64,000 bases of DNA from Petrolisthes cinctipes (GCA_033782935.1 JAWQEG010001559.1:3423501-3487500); one strand, 5' to 3'. Shown: positions 9,801 to 20,599, counted from the stretch's first letter. A program made the numbers and translations. The notes: a model not told the origin generated them from the sequence alone.

Positions 9801-11915
9801 TTGAAGCAACAGTGGCAAAGCAAGAGGGCTGAAGCTCAAAGAACACTCAGAGCCATGGAAAATGAGTGCTGGCTCGGAATGGCTGCGGAACTACAAGGCT
9901 TTGCGGACTCTGGGGACCTCCAGTACTTCTACAGCTCTCTTAAACAAGTTTTTGGGCCAACCAACCACTCCCTTGCACCAGTTCGATCCCAGGACGGAGC
10001 AACCTTACTCACGAGCCGGAATCAAATTCTAGACAGATGGCAAGAACACTATCGCAACCTTCTCAACATGCATAATCCCTGTGATCCTGGACAGCTAGAT
10101 GCCATTCCAGACAGACCCACAGTTTACGAGATGGATGTTGCTCCCACCATGGAGGAAGTCAAGAACGCGACCCACAGCTTGAAAAACAACAAGTCTCCCG
10201 GCGCTGATGGCATCCCCGGTGAGGTTCTCAGGCACGGTGGCGATGCTATGCACATTCGACTCCACGAAATGATCTGTGCAATGTGGGAAGCTGAACGTGT
10301 ACCGCAGCAGTGGAAAGACGCCAGAATCATCTCTATCAACAAGAAGAAAGGCGATCGAGCTGTGTGTGGAAATAGCCGGGGTATCTCGCTACTGGCTATT
10401 GCGGGAAAAGTGCTGGCAAAGGTACTGCTTGCGCGACTGAACAAGCACGTTGTCGACAATGTGTGCCCTGAAACCCAGTGTGGCTTCCGAAGAGAGCGTG
10501 GCACCGTGGACATGATTTTCACAGCTAGACAACTCCAGGAAAAGTGTCGCGAACAACATCAAAACCTGTGTCTGGCCTTCATAGATCTAACAAAGGCCTT
10601 TGACACGGTCAACCGGGAGATGCTGTGGTGCGTCATGAGGAAATATGGTTGCCCTGACAAGTTCACAGCAGTCACCCTGGCTTTCCATGATGGCATGAGG
10701 GCAAGTGTTGTTGTCGGAGGCAAAGAAACTGCAACCTTTGACATGGAGCTTGGTGTTAAGCAGGGGTGTGTGATTGCCCCCATCTTGTTCAACATCTACC
10801 TTCCTGCAGCAACCTTCCTTTTTCATGAGAGAATTCCACCTGGACATGGTGTTGGCCTCACATACCGGCTCGACGGAAGTCTCTTCAACCTGCGCCGTCT
10901 CCAGGCCCGAACAAAGACTCTGAGTGACAAGGTGTTCGAACTGCAATACGCAGATGACTGTGTACTAGTCGCCCACTCCCCCAAGGACTTACAAGAAGCA
11001 CTCAACATCATCTACGACATTTACAGCACTCTTGGACTCGTCATCAACACCGACAAAACTGAAGTAATGTATCAGTGGTCTGGTGTTGCCCCACCTGTGG
11101 AGCTTGTTATGAGTGTCGCCGGAGCTGAACTCCAGATCACTCCTCAATTCAACTACCTCGGCAGCGTGCTGTCAGTTGACTGCTCTATTGATGAGGAGGT
11201 GAACCGAAGAATCAACAAGGTATCGGCATCCTTCGGCAGGATCTGCGATAGAGTCACCCAGAACCACAACATTCGACTTGCAACAAAGATTGCTGTGTAC
11301 CAAGCTATTTGCCTCAGCATGCTGCTATACGGAAGCAAAACCTTCACTCTGTACCGGAAGCATATTAAGCTTCTAGAAGCCTTCCACATGCAATGCATCA
11401 AGAAAATTCTTGGTCTCACTTGGCAAGACCGTATACCTCACACTGTTATGTTGGAGCGTGCTGGAATTTCGAGTATTGAATGCCTCCTCCGCCGCAGGCA
11501 GCTGAGATGGCTGGGGCATGTCCTCCAAATGCCCGCTACATGCCTGCCAAGACGCACCCTCTATGGGCAACTGTTGGAGGGGAGGCGTTCCTGTGGCAGC
11601 CCAAGGAAAAGGTTCAAAGATCAGGTCAAGAGAACACTGAAGAGTTTCAACATCAACCCAGACAATCTCGAAGACGCAGCTCCCGACCGAAATAGATGGC
11701 CCTCTATCTGTCATCAAGTTGCGGCTCACTTTGAGCTGAATCGAACTGAACAGTGTAATGAGCGACGCCAGAGGGGCCACGAGAGGGTACTTCATCACCT
11801 TCAGCGCCCTCCACCACATGAACCAGAACTCCAGTGCCCTGAGTGTGGACGACTCTGCAGCTCCCGCATTGGACTCTACAGTCATAGGCGCACCCACCGA
11901 CAGCAACTACCATGA
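9801..11915 (+). CDS. RTE-like LINE reverse transcriptase with C-terminal C2H2 finger
   Basis: 704 codons without a stop. RT motifs in order: NNKSPGADGIPGEVLRH; CGNSRGISLLAIAGK; CGFRRERGTVDMIF; FIDLTKAFDTVNREML (first Asp); VKQGCVIAPILFNIYL; YADDCVLVAH (catalytic pair near residue 384); FNYLGSVLS. The thumb region has the LLYGSKTFTLYRKHIKLLEAFH and RRRQLRWLGHVLQM segments usual in this LINE group. Residues 679-699 form CPECX12H X3 H, a classical C2H2 zinc finger, presumably for nucleic acid binding. Apart from the upstream frameshift it looks capable of making active enzyme. Confidence 0.92.
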   Translation: MKQQWQSKRAEAQRTLRAMENECWLGMAAELQGFADSGDLQYFYSSLKQVFGPTNHSLAPVRSQDGATLLTSRNQILDRWQEHYRNLLNMHNPCDPGQLDAIPDRPTVYEMDVAPTMEEVKNATHSLKNNKSPGADGIPGEVLRHGGDAMHIRLHEMICAMWEAERVPQQWKDARIISINKKKGDRAVCGNSRGISLLAIAGKVLAKVLLARLNKHVVDNVCPETQCGFRRERGTVDMIFTARQLQEKCREQHQNLCLAFIDLTKAFDTVNREMLWCVMRKYGCPDKFTAVTLAFHDGMRASVVVGGKETATFDMELGVKQGCVIAPILFNIYLPAATFLFHERIPPGHGVGLTYRLDGSLFNLRRLQARTKTLSDKVFELQYADDCVLVAHSPKDLQEALNIIYDIYSTLGLVINTDKTEVMYQWSGVAPPVELVMSVAGAELQITPQFNYLGSVLSVDCSIDEEVNRRINKVSASFGRICDRVTQNHNIRLATKIAVYQAICLSMLLYGSKTFTLYRKHIKLLEAFHMQCIKKILGLTWQDRIPHTVMLERAGISSIECLLRRRQLRWLGHVLQMPATCLPRRTLYGQLLEGRRSCGSPRKRFKDQVKRTLKSFNINPDNLEDAAPDRNRWPSICHQVAAHFELNRTEQCNERRQRGHERVLHHLQRPPPHEPELQCPECGRLCSSRIGLYSHRRTHRQQLP

Positions 11916-11967
11916 GGGCATCCATCATCATCGACTTCGATGGACTTCCTTAAGCAAGTAAGCAAGC

Positions 11968-12308
11968 ACTAAAACCGCACTCACTCAAGTGTTCAGGAGA
12001 GTCCATTCCCAGGAGGGCAGTGCTCTGTATTTCTCGCAGTATGATAATGAAAGTTTTAACCATATATTCACCCTGAGTGACCTGCAACCTGCTCTCTCCC
12101 TCTGTAACGACACTTATGGGCCTGATAACATCCCTTACGCAATGTGTGACACTTGGGTTAGGAGGCAATCTCATTTCTTCTAGTTTTATATAAGAGAATC
12201 TGTCTGGAGGGTGTCTTCCTTTCTGGGTGGAGGGTTGCTACCAACCTTTCTTTCCCCAAGCCAGGCAAGGACTCTAGCGTTGCCCTCAATTACCAATCCC
12301 TTTGACAG
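11968..12308 (+). pseudogene. LINE A copy 1, RT start fragment
   Basis: It starts with the right 61-bp target duplication, continues LINE A sequence (FNHIFTLSDLQPALSLCND, then a shifted FPKPG-type RT segment) and stops at the solo LTR. The segment at 12183-12300 aligns with 13450-13590 of copy 3, which encodes the RT motif ILPFPKPGKDSS. Confidence 0.7.
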
Positions 12309-12888
12309 TGAAACAGTAAGGAAGCCCTTATGTTTTTACCCGGGTGAACAGACTCTAGAATACACGGTACAGTTTATTGGTAATACACAGGTAAGCAGTA
12401 CATGTAGATATAGGGAAGGCCAGCCAGTCGTGCAGCGTCGTGGGGAGTCGGTAGTTGCAGTGGAGCGTCTGTAGTAGTGTAGAGCAGGAGCATCACGTGT
12501 GGTCAGAGTGGGAACATGTGTATATGCAGGTGTATGACGTCGGCAGGAGCGGGGCTGAACCTTCTACTATAGTAGCTCGCAGGATAGTCTGGCCTCTGGA
12601 CGAAGTCTGCCCCTTTTATTCACTCGCTACAGATTCGCGGATGTGGCGTGGCCATGTGACCCAGCGCATAACCTGGCGTGCTGCACCACTTTGACTCATA
12701 CCTGTGAGAAAGCAGTAGGCTGGCGGCTGCAGTCCCAAGAGAGGATACAGCTGTGTCAGGGGAAAGGATTAGCGTACCCACCAGACTGTGGATGTCTGAG
12801 GCAGGGGGAAGTACAAGGGAAAAGGAGTGGCTTACCAGCACATGGAATGTAGAAAGGAATACGGAGTGGTGCATATGGTGCCACTACA
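12309..12888 (-). repeat. Solo LTR of the Gypsy 1 family
   Basis: The reverse complement of 4770-5355, with canonical TGTAGTGG...TTTCA ends. There is no internal region. The flanks (gacag left, acatt right) show no target duplication. Left of it is the LINE A RT start and right of it the LINE A C-terminus, so about 2 kb of LINE is missing at this point. Confidence 0.85.
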
Positions 12889-13330
12889 ACATTGTTGCAT
12901 CTTTCTTCTTGTGTAGTGTCCCAGCATTGGCCACCGTCGTCGTCGGTACCTGTCCGAGTTCCGGGTGGGGGACGGTTCTTACAGTCTGTTCCAGGTGCTC
13001 AGTGAGGAGGCTTCTAGTTTGGGAAGGAGTACCCTCTCATTTATTGAAGATGTAAGTTGTGAATTTTGTCATTTTTATGGCTTTTTATTTTTTAGTTAGT
13101 TCAATGTTCCTTTCGTTTTTATTTTTATTTATTTTTCTTTTAATTAATCTGGTTATTTTAGTAAAATGTGAGTTTTAGATTTTATGCCCTTTTAATCATG
13201 CTGATGCTTCCTTTTGAGAAAGTGAAGCCTGGGATATATATGTATATATTTTATAAATATATATTTTGAAATCATTTAAAATTATGATGGGCAGTATATG
13301 ACCCTGACTGTTGCACTGTCAGATTCCTAG
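12889..13330 (+). pseudogene. LINE A 3' end fragment
   Basis: It aligns with 15580-15960: the C-terminal coding stretch around gggtgggggacggttcttacagt matches the segment encoding GDGSYSVYQVLREE in copy 3. It then follows the A/T-rich 3' UTR with the phrase gaagcctggga and ends in a decayed copy of the LINE A 3' terminus (cctagtggcatc). Confidence 0.7.
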
Positions 13331-14037
13331 TGGCATCGGGTCAGAGCAGGGGACGGAGCCCCCTCTCGTCTAGCTCGCCAGGCCTCAGAGACACGCAAGC
13401 CACCCCACCACGTCAAGGCGGTTCCCGTTGGCGGGACTTGAGTGAGGATGCAATCTCATTTCTTCTAGCTTTATATAACAGAATCTGGCTGGAGGGTGTC
13501 TTCCCTTCTGGGTGGAGGGTTGCTACCATCCTTCCTTTCCCCAAGCCGGGCAAGGACTCTAGTGTTGCCCTCAATTACCTACCAATTGCCTTGACCTCCA
13601 GTCACTGCAAACTATTTGAGAAGATGGTAAATGTCAGACTGGTATACTTCCTCGAACGGGGTCTTTTTCTGCCTCTGTCCCAGTCTAGTTTTCGTAAACA
13701 TTCCACTACAGATGCTCTGGTCAGGTTGGAAGCTGCTGCATGTGAGGCTTTTGCACGACATCAACACCTTGTCTGTGTATTCTTTGATTTAGAGAAAGCC
13801 TATGAAACTACATGGCAATATGGTATCCTGCAGCAACTACATGCATATGGCCTGCGGGGTCGTCTTCCACGCTTTCTTAAGGAGTTCCTCAGTGGTCGCA
13901 GTTTTTCTGTGAGGGTTGGTACAGCCCTCTCAGCATCCGTTGCACAGGAGGAGGGCATCCCCCAGGGAAGCGTCCTCAGTGTCACATTGTTTGCAGTAAC
14001 AATTAATGCCATTGCCTCATCCCTCCGGACGGTATAG
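13330..14037 (+). pseudogene. LINE A copy 3 reverse transcriptase, first part
   Basis: From about residue 38: EDAISFLLALYNRIWLEGVF, then TILPFPKPGKDSS, LPIALTSSHCKLFEKMVN, SSFRKHSTTDALVRLE, VCVFFDLEKAYETTW (first catalytic Asp) and EEGIPQGSVLSVTLF. These are RT blocks 0-5 of an I-group LINE. The frame breaks just before the catalytic box, which is read from 14046 in another frame. The first 37 residues come from the preceding repeat and are probably not RT. Confidence 0.85.
13335..13440. repeat. Shared 100-bp repeat, copy 1
   Basis: The phrase cagagcaggggacggagc, followed by acatgcaagc-type and ccaccacgtcaaggcg segments, recurs at 17645-17742. Here it sits exactly between a LINE A 3' end and a LINE A RT start, so it may be the 5' end of a LINE transcript or a bridging repeat. 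Confidence 0.55.
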
Positions 14038-14400
14038 CCAATTCCATGTACGTTGACGACATGGCGGTCTCGTTTGCTGCTTCCCGAATGTCAGTGGCGG
14101 AGCGGCGCATGCAACTTGCACTCGCCAGGGTGTCGCATTGGGCTGGTTCTCATGGGTTTCGATTTTCTCCTGCCAAGCAATTTGCTATGCACTTCTGTCG
14201 CATCCGAGGTGTCCACTCGATCCGGACTTATTCATGTATGGTCATTGGATACGTTTTTGGGGTCTCCTTTTTGACAAACGTTTGACTTGGGTTCCCCACT
14301 TACGTTCACTTAAGGTCTCTTGCCTCCAGGCTCTTAACTTTTCGAGGGTCATGGGCCATACGTCCTGGAGGGCTGATCGGGCCACTCTCCTACGCCTATA
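14038..14400 (+). pseudogene. LINE A copy 3 RT catalytic box and thumb
   Basis: MYVDDMAVSFAA carries the YVDD box at the start. GFRFSPAKQFAMHFCR and GLLFDKRLTWVPHLRSLK are the following palm and thumb blocks, the latter in a third frame. A stop at 14399 interrupts the frame (R-L-stop-H-V-L-I-R), after which the tether region continues. Confidence 0.8.
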
Positions 14401-15746
14401 ACATGTTCTTATTAGGTCAAAACTCGACTATGGGTGTGAGGTGTATTCCTCTGCCACAGATACCCGTCTCAAAGTCTTAGAATCTGTTCATCATGCTGGC
14501 GTTCGTCTGGCGACCGGAGCCTTCAGGTCGTCTTCAATCCCCAGTCTCTTGGTGGACGCTGATGAGCCACCTCTTGATCTCTGTTGCCAGTCCTTGATGG
14601 TTCGTTGTTGGCATCGATTACATCTACTTCCTGACTCCCTTCCCTGCTTGGCAGTGTCATCTGATATCATGTTTCAGTACTACCTTTCACATTCTCGCAC
14701 ACCATGGCCCTTTGGCTTCCGGGTCAGAAAGGCTATGGAGGAGATAGGTATTGATGACTTTCAGATTTGTCCTGTGCGGGTCCCCAGGGTGGCTTCATGG
14801 CTTCTTCCAGAAGTTTTCCCTTGCACCTGCTTTTCAGACAAGAAGGAATCTCTTCCTCCTCCAGTGGCTTGTTCCCTCTTTTTAGAAAATGCCTTCATTC
14901 ACAGGGAGTCCCTCCCTGTGTACACTGATGGGTCAAAGTCTGATGCTGGAGTTGGTTTTGGAGTTTTCTTTCCTGACTTTTGTCGCGGCGGCAAGCTCCC
15001 TTCTGTCATGTCAATTTTTACTGTTGAGCTCTCGGCCATTTTATATGCCTTCCAAGTGATTTATACTCTCCCTCAGCCTTCCTTTACTATTTTTAGCGAT
15101 TCTTGTAGTGCCTTGCAGGCCTTGTGCAATTTTAACTCTTCCCATCCCTTGTTGTTGGCCATTCTCGAGTGGCTTGTCCTCCTGGGTCGTCGTTACATTT
15201 TGTTGGGTCCCGGCTCATGTGGGTGTCGATGGGAATGAGTGGCCTGACGCCCTGGCTAAGGCTGCAGTCTCCAGTTCTCGGCCTACTGCCTTGCGTCATC
15301 CTGTTCCTGCAGTGGACCTTCAACCCTACATAGATGCCGCCATTCGTTCCCGCTGGCGGGACAGATGGGTTGCCATCGGGGCTAACAAGCTCCACGGCAT
15401 CCGCCAGCCCCTTGGTTTGTGGAGCTACATCAGCCTGTCTCGCCTTTGGGAGACGGCTCGTGTCCATCTCCGCATTGGCCACACACTATTAACTCAAGGC
15501 TTTTTAATGGAGAGGGTTCACCCTCCCTACTGTGATGATTATCTGGTCCCTCTGACAGTACGGCATCTTATTGTCGAGTGTCCCTGCCTTGGGGACCTTC
15601 GTCATAAGCACCTCTCCGAGTACCAGGTGGGTGACGGTTCTTACAGTGTCTATCAGGTCCTCAGGGAGGAGGCTTGTAGTGTGGGAGGGAATACCCTCTT
15701 CTATGTGGCACAAATTGTGAATTTTATTATATTTATGGCTTTTTAG
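14401..15746 (+). pseudogene. LINE A copy 3 tether and RNase H
   Basis: IRSKLDYGCEVYSSATDTRL is the post-RT segment. RNase H follows near 14920: VYTDGSKSDAGVGFGVF (Asp), VELSAILYAFQVI (Glu), IFSDSCSALQAL (Asp), and WVPAHVGVDGNEWPDALAK. The last block is reached after one frameshift near 15210. The C-terminus LRIGHTLLTQGFLMERVHPPYCDDY ... LTVRHLIVECPCLG is the zinc-binding-like tail seen at the end of I and R1 group LINEs. Confidence 0.87.
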
Positions 15747-16005
15747 ATACCGGAAGTTCAATGTTTTTAATTTTTATCTTTTATATATTTTACTTGAGTT
15801 AATCAGATTCTTTTAGTATATATGTGCCTTTTAGTTTGTATGTTCTTTTAATCATGCTGCATATCCCTTTCGGGGTGGTGAAGCCTGTTTGGTTTGTATT
15901 AATTTTCTATTAATGATATAGATGACCATTTAATAGTGGGCGGTATATGATCGTAGCTGTTCCGCCGCCAAATACCTAATGGCATTAATAAATCAATCAA
16001 TCAAT
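15747..16005 (+). repeat. LINE A 3' UTR and tail
   Basis: An A/T-rich UTR ending in gccgccaaatacctaatggcatt and an aatc repeat tail. The tandem-repeat tail in place of poly(A) resembles I-group LINEs. Confidence 0.6.
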
Positions 16006-16009
16006 CCTC

Positions 16010-16575
16010 AAGTGTCGCAACATTGCATATGGGATGTTGTCTGGCCTAACAGGTATGAATCGCAGTCTTGTCATCCTTGGTGGAGATTAGAGAAGGCTGA
16101 CTGGCAGTTTTTTAGATAGCTAACTTCTTCGGTCTCTTCTGTAGCAGATTTTGGTAACTCTGATGAGGCTGTATCATATTTCATTGATATGCTTCACTCT
16201 GCTGCTCTCAACTCTGTCCCTTGGTGGTCAGTAGTCACCAGTCTGCACCACTGCTGTGCGGGAGAAGCGCGCTGCTTTCTCTTGCCTTCGTTGCAATCGT
16301 AAGGACCCAACTCTTTTCGAGGACTTCCGACGAGCAAGGCTCGGGCTAGACGAGTTTTAAAAAATGCACGACGTGCTTATTGAAAGGCCTAAGTGTCTTC
16401 AATTAATACTAAAACCCCACTCACCCAAATTTTTAGGAGAGGCTGTAAGATGGCGGAAAAGTTTTCTCCTAGTTATCCACCTATTCTTAAGGTCAATGGA
16501 ATTATGATCATGGACGGTTTAACAGTGGCCAACACCATGGCAGAAGCATTTACAAGAGTCTCCAGCTGTGACTTA
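16010..16575 (+). pseudogene. LINE A copy 4, endonuclease-RT linker fragment
   Basis: It aligns with 7640-8060 (the segment encoding CHPRWRLEKTEWQFF) and continues to FSPSYPPILKVNGIMIMDGL and NTMAEAFTRVSS, the lead-in to RT. The homology stops near 16575 at a junction with an opposite-strand ORF1 fragment. Confidence 0.72.
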
Positions 16576-17345
16576 CGAGGTGGAGTTGATGTTAATGTGA
16601 TCTGGGATATGCAAGCCATAGAATGTGAGAATGATCCTATTGTTACTGCCTTTCATCTTTGATACTCGTTGGACACTATCTGGGCACATAGAAAGAATGA
16701 CCTCTTCTGAGAATTCATACAGGTCCTCATTATATATACGCTCCTTGCTATAATTAAATGTTCGATGTTGTTTGATGGATTTAAGCATGCCATCAGAAGG
16801 ACAGGGGAGATTGAGGAGCATCATGGCCTGTGTAAGTTCTTTGGCTCTGATTAAAACACCCTTTCCGTACTTTTGTATGTGGCCTATCGGTAGTAATTCA
16901 ATTTATTTTTCCAGATACCTATAAGCATGGATGAGATCACCACGCCCCTGCCTGTAGTAAGCCTCAAGCCAAAAGGGTCTAGGAATGCGATGCTCCTTAG
17001 GGACATGCTCTACAGATTCATCGAAGATGTTAGGGTAGTAGTCATTGACACTGTCAACTACATTTATGGACCGCATCATCTGAACCGTACAGTGAGTATC
17101 CCCCACAGTCAGATAATCTTTTGCCTCAAAAGCTGCTTTGGCAGCAGCATTTGTATTGAAAATAATATAGCACCGATTAGATCTGCAGTCACTGTAATAA
17201 GTGGTTCGGATACGAAGAACCACTCCAAAACGATTAAAAATGAAGTGGAGAGCGCCATAGGAAAGGGATGCAAGTACATTCGTCAACATTAATGTGTCCA
17301 AACTGCTAACAGGGTTCGTTGACACAACACCCAACTTGCTAGGTC
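16576..17345 (-). pseudogene. LINE A ORF1 fragment on the opposite strand
   Basis: The main frame, 17334-16903, encodes an RRM-like ORF1 protein (TLMLTNVLASLSYGALHFIFN, with the RNP1-like strand NRCYIIFNTNAAAKAAFEA). It is homologous to 5531-5995. The frame continues after a break at 16824-16573 with RIILTFYGLHIPDHININST. Unlike copy 1 it lacks the 211-bp insertion, so it supplies the empty site. It is joined head-on to a plus-strand piece of the same LINE at 16575. Confidence 0.75.
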
Positions 17346-17379
17346 TTCTCTAAATTTCTATTATTTGCTGCCTTCTGCA

Positions 17380-17742
17380 TACCACCACGACCTGAGAGTG
17401 ACGTCTCGAGGGCCTGGTCGATCACAGCTCAAGGAAAAGAATGAGTTGGCCCCAGGAGCCAAGAGCTACTACCTACCGGGCAGAAACCCAACCATCCAAC
17501 ATAGGACGGCCCCTAGAGGGCAGTCCCTCTGGAGGGCAGCACTGTTGGCCCGTACTGGCAGCCTAATGCATGTGAACCATTTAGTCTGGTCTCTCACTGG
17601 CGACCTTACTAGCATGGGAAGCCCTCTCTCCCGAAATCGGGGCAGAGCAGGGGCCGGAGCTTCCTCTAGTCTAGCTCACCAGGTCTCAGAGACATGCAAG
17701 CCCCCCCACCACGTCAAGGCGCTTCCCGTTGGGAGGGCATAA
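17380..17742. repeat. Mosaic GC-rich repeat ending in the shared 100-bp unit
   Basis: The last 100 bp (from 17640) match 13335-13440. The rest (cctgagagtgacgtctcgag to ctcactggcgacc) is GC-rich and has no coding signature I trust. It resembles the GC-rich 5' regions of the LINEs here, but I cannot place it in a family. Confidence 0.5.
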
Positions 17743-18549
17743 ATTTACGAAGAAAGAGGTAAAGAAATAAGTTACCATATATATCGTACCGGACTGTATT
17801 AGGCATTTATTAAGTGATTCATTATGACTCCCACACTTTATTTCAAGACATAAAAATTACCTCGGAATTATTCACTAACCACATAGACGCTAGCAGATTG
17901 CTCGCTCGAATACCGCCCTGCTCTTGCACAGAAAGTGAATCCACTTCAAGTTGCCACATATCCACAACCAGGAGACGAAGGGTGATGTGGTTAATCTAAA
18001 CATAAAGATTTGATCGTTAATACAGAGTACAGAATCAAAATTAAGTAAATTTTAAAGAATTCCTCAAGGGTAGACAGACATTGTTGCCTATCATCCGTGA
18101 CATCTGATTGACAGCATAAATAGGAGGTTGATGGAATCATTACCCAAACGAAGTTTTTGGATTTTCACTTCTCATTCGACAGATCACGTCTCTTTTCAAG
18201 GAAGGGAGATTGAAACGAAGGAAGGTAACACTGTTCTTACTTTAAATGGCCTTCAATTTGTAGACCATTCAAATTATTTTGAAATTCATTGACGAATATA
18301 ATTCTCTATATAAGATATATTTTCGTGATCAAGGAAAAATCACACACATAGGGTACAATACATGTGTATATTGTGGTTCTTCCATTCCATTATGAGTTAG
18401 TAATAGCAAGGTCTGTGAAACTATGTGTGTGTATGTGTGTGTGACACTCATGATAACTAGAATACAATATGGTATTCGGGCCACAGTGCCCCTCGTAAGC
18501 TCTCGAGTTTAATTAAGTGATTTTAGGTCAGGTCAGAGTATTTTCGTAG
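17743..18549. other. A/T-rich stretch, nothing recognised
   Basis: No open frame above noise, no repeat partner in the window. A short TG-rich patch lies at 18425-18445. Confidence 0.5.
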
Positions 18550-18936
18550 TCAATTATAATTAAGTGGCTTTATTATATCCCACAGATAATAATATTTCAC
18601 AATAGCGTCAGAATTGTTTTCCATCGTGGGGCCTTGTGCGTTTGCCATGAAGACGACACCGTTAATATTTCCCATTTTTTGAGCAGCACGGCGAGGCCGG
18701 CCACTTCGAGGTCTGTCACTGACGTTGCCTTCCTTTTGCCAGCGCCTGATCCACCTGTAGACTGTGGTGATACTGGTGCCAGTGTGTTGGGCAATGGCTT
18801 TCACCGACCATCCCTCCACCCACAGCCACACGATCTCTGCTCGCTCTTCCAGTCCGGTTGGACGGAAAACTTGGTGCCGCATGTCTAAGTCTTCTGTGAG
18901 ACCAGCCCCAAGCTGCCAGGTAAGAGTAATTTTCAC
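18550..18936 (-). pseudogene. Helix-turn-helix domain of a Tc1/mariner-type transposase
   Basis: Residues 18-80 read TEDLDMRHQVFRPTGLEERAEI at the start, then SVKAIAQHTGTSITTVYRWI and KEGNVSDRPRSGRPR. This is a homeodomain-like HTH followed by the GRPR-type AT-hook motif that links the two DNA-binding subdomains of Tc1/mariner transposases. The catalytic DDE domain is absent, and the last 45 residues (from about 84) match nothing I know. It is either a 5' fragment of a transposon or an exon of a derived gene. I favour a fragment. Confidence 0.6.
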
Positions 18937-18949
18937 TAAAGTTAATCAT

Positions 18950-19253
18950 TTACCCGTGTTGATACTGAGAATTATTTCGTTAAATTATACTATTAAGAGA
19001 CTTGAAACCCTTAAGACCGAGAGAATCTAGTTTAACGTATTTCCCGCTTTTATCAGTTTGCGCCAATAACGCCTAGTAGAGAGATACATTTTTTCCCGTG
19101 TTATAGTCGACTGTCTGTAGGTAAATAAGATTAATTCAAAGGCTCTCTTTCATTCATATGCAAAGGACATTTGATCGTAACTATACGGTATGAGAACATT
19201 GTATTAGCTCATTGAAGTTGAGCCCAGATGGTGACATCAAGCAACTCCTAGCA

Positions 19254-19286
<33 letters not shown>

Positions 19287-20599
19287 ACTCCATGTAACAA
19301 GTTATTGGTACAGCACAGTAAGTTTTCGATCACTGTCCATAATGGGCGACATACATAGCGGCAATGCGTAAATCACGACGGACGGACTACCCTGTAGCCA
19401 TTGTGTTCATACTATATAGTACACAATTTTGAATTGAGTCTCAGAACCATTTGACCCCGTAGGGGAGGGAGGTTATTACCTGCAATGATGTGGGTACAGC
19501 CTGCCGAATAATTTCGCGGAGTGTCCGAGAGAGCCTCTATAAGGTGGAAATCTGGTAACACTGCACTGTATGAGACGCAGTGTATGCGAGGTTTATACTA
19601 TCTGGGCTTTTGTCTAATAAAAATACTATTTTACATATTGCAATAAGATCTAATTAGGACGGAAAACAAGACAAGGATAATAATTTTAATATATATATAT
19701 ATAGAACGATTGTTGTCCTGATAAAAGGTTAGTCTGTCGCAGTTATCGTACTGTGATGTGCATGAAAGATTATAATTTAGATATAATTACAGTACTTACA
19801 TTACTGAATGTTTCATATATAAAAGTTAGTTTAACACAAAATAATGCCATACTAATTTCATTACTGGTTTCAGTTACAGGAGAAGGAGTGATTGATTGAA
19901 GATAATGAAACAAAAATTGACGTATGTCTTTAAGACTCTATAGGTTGGAAGGTGATAAGAGAAGTGGAACAGCAAGTACGAAGGGAATAGCTTGGTGGAA
20001 CGGAGGAACAGTAAAAAAAAGAGGATGGCTTGGGGCTGAAGGGTCCCTTATCAAATTGTCCGCAGCCCTGCAGGCAATACCTCCTAAGAGGAGTGAAGGA
20101 GAGAGACCAAAGGATATATAAGGCGCTACGGAAGCGGTTGAATGCAGCTGTATTCTGAATATAATACAAGTAACTGATGGGTTCTGAGTGAGTAATTAAC
20201 AATGGTAGCAGACCAGATAATATTGTGATGCGATAACCTGGTTAATAAAACCAATTATTATCACCAAAGTACTAAATATCAGTACCATACTAATTTTATC
20301 TGCAGTACGCACTGATATATAAGTAAATTCAGGTAATAGGAACAGCCTTATCACCCATAAAAACTTTTCTAATCGTCATATGCAAACTCACTTGTATGCC
20401 CTGACCGTTAACTCAAACTCTTCCCACATCGAGGGTCATCGCTTCGGTTTCAAATCATAGTTGAAACAGTGTTATCCATACCAATTTCGAAACCGAGGTA
20501 TAGGTATGACCTTCATGGCTTACCGGCAAAGTAACCGGGGCTTCATATAGTCAGCAGCAGCAGGAACTATATCGGCATTCAGCACTCCAAATGGTCAGA
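18950..20599. other. Non-coding A/T-rich stretch with a T-run
   Basis: It holds a T-run at about 19254-19281 and a short (TA)n near 19692. Two short open frames near 19924-20202 have no recognisable content. No repeat partner elsewhere in the window. Confidence 0.45.

Larger units (their letters stand above)
8076..11967 (+). mobile_element. RTE-like LINE, nearly intact
   Basis: A 3.9-kb non-LTR element inserted in LINE A. It comprises about 0.6 kb of GC-rich 5' region, an endonuclease-RT reading frame broken by one apparent single-base indel near 9750, and a very short 3' tail ending in an aagcaag-type repeat with no poly(A). A short repetitive tail and one endonuclease-RT protein fit the RTE group, as do the RT motifs (SRGISLLAIAGKVLAKVLL, then FAD-type YADD). 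Confidence 0.85.
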
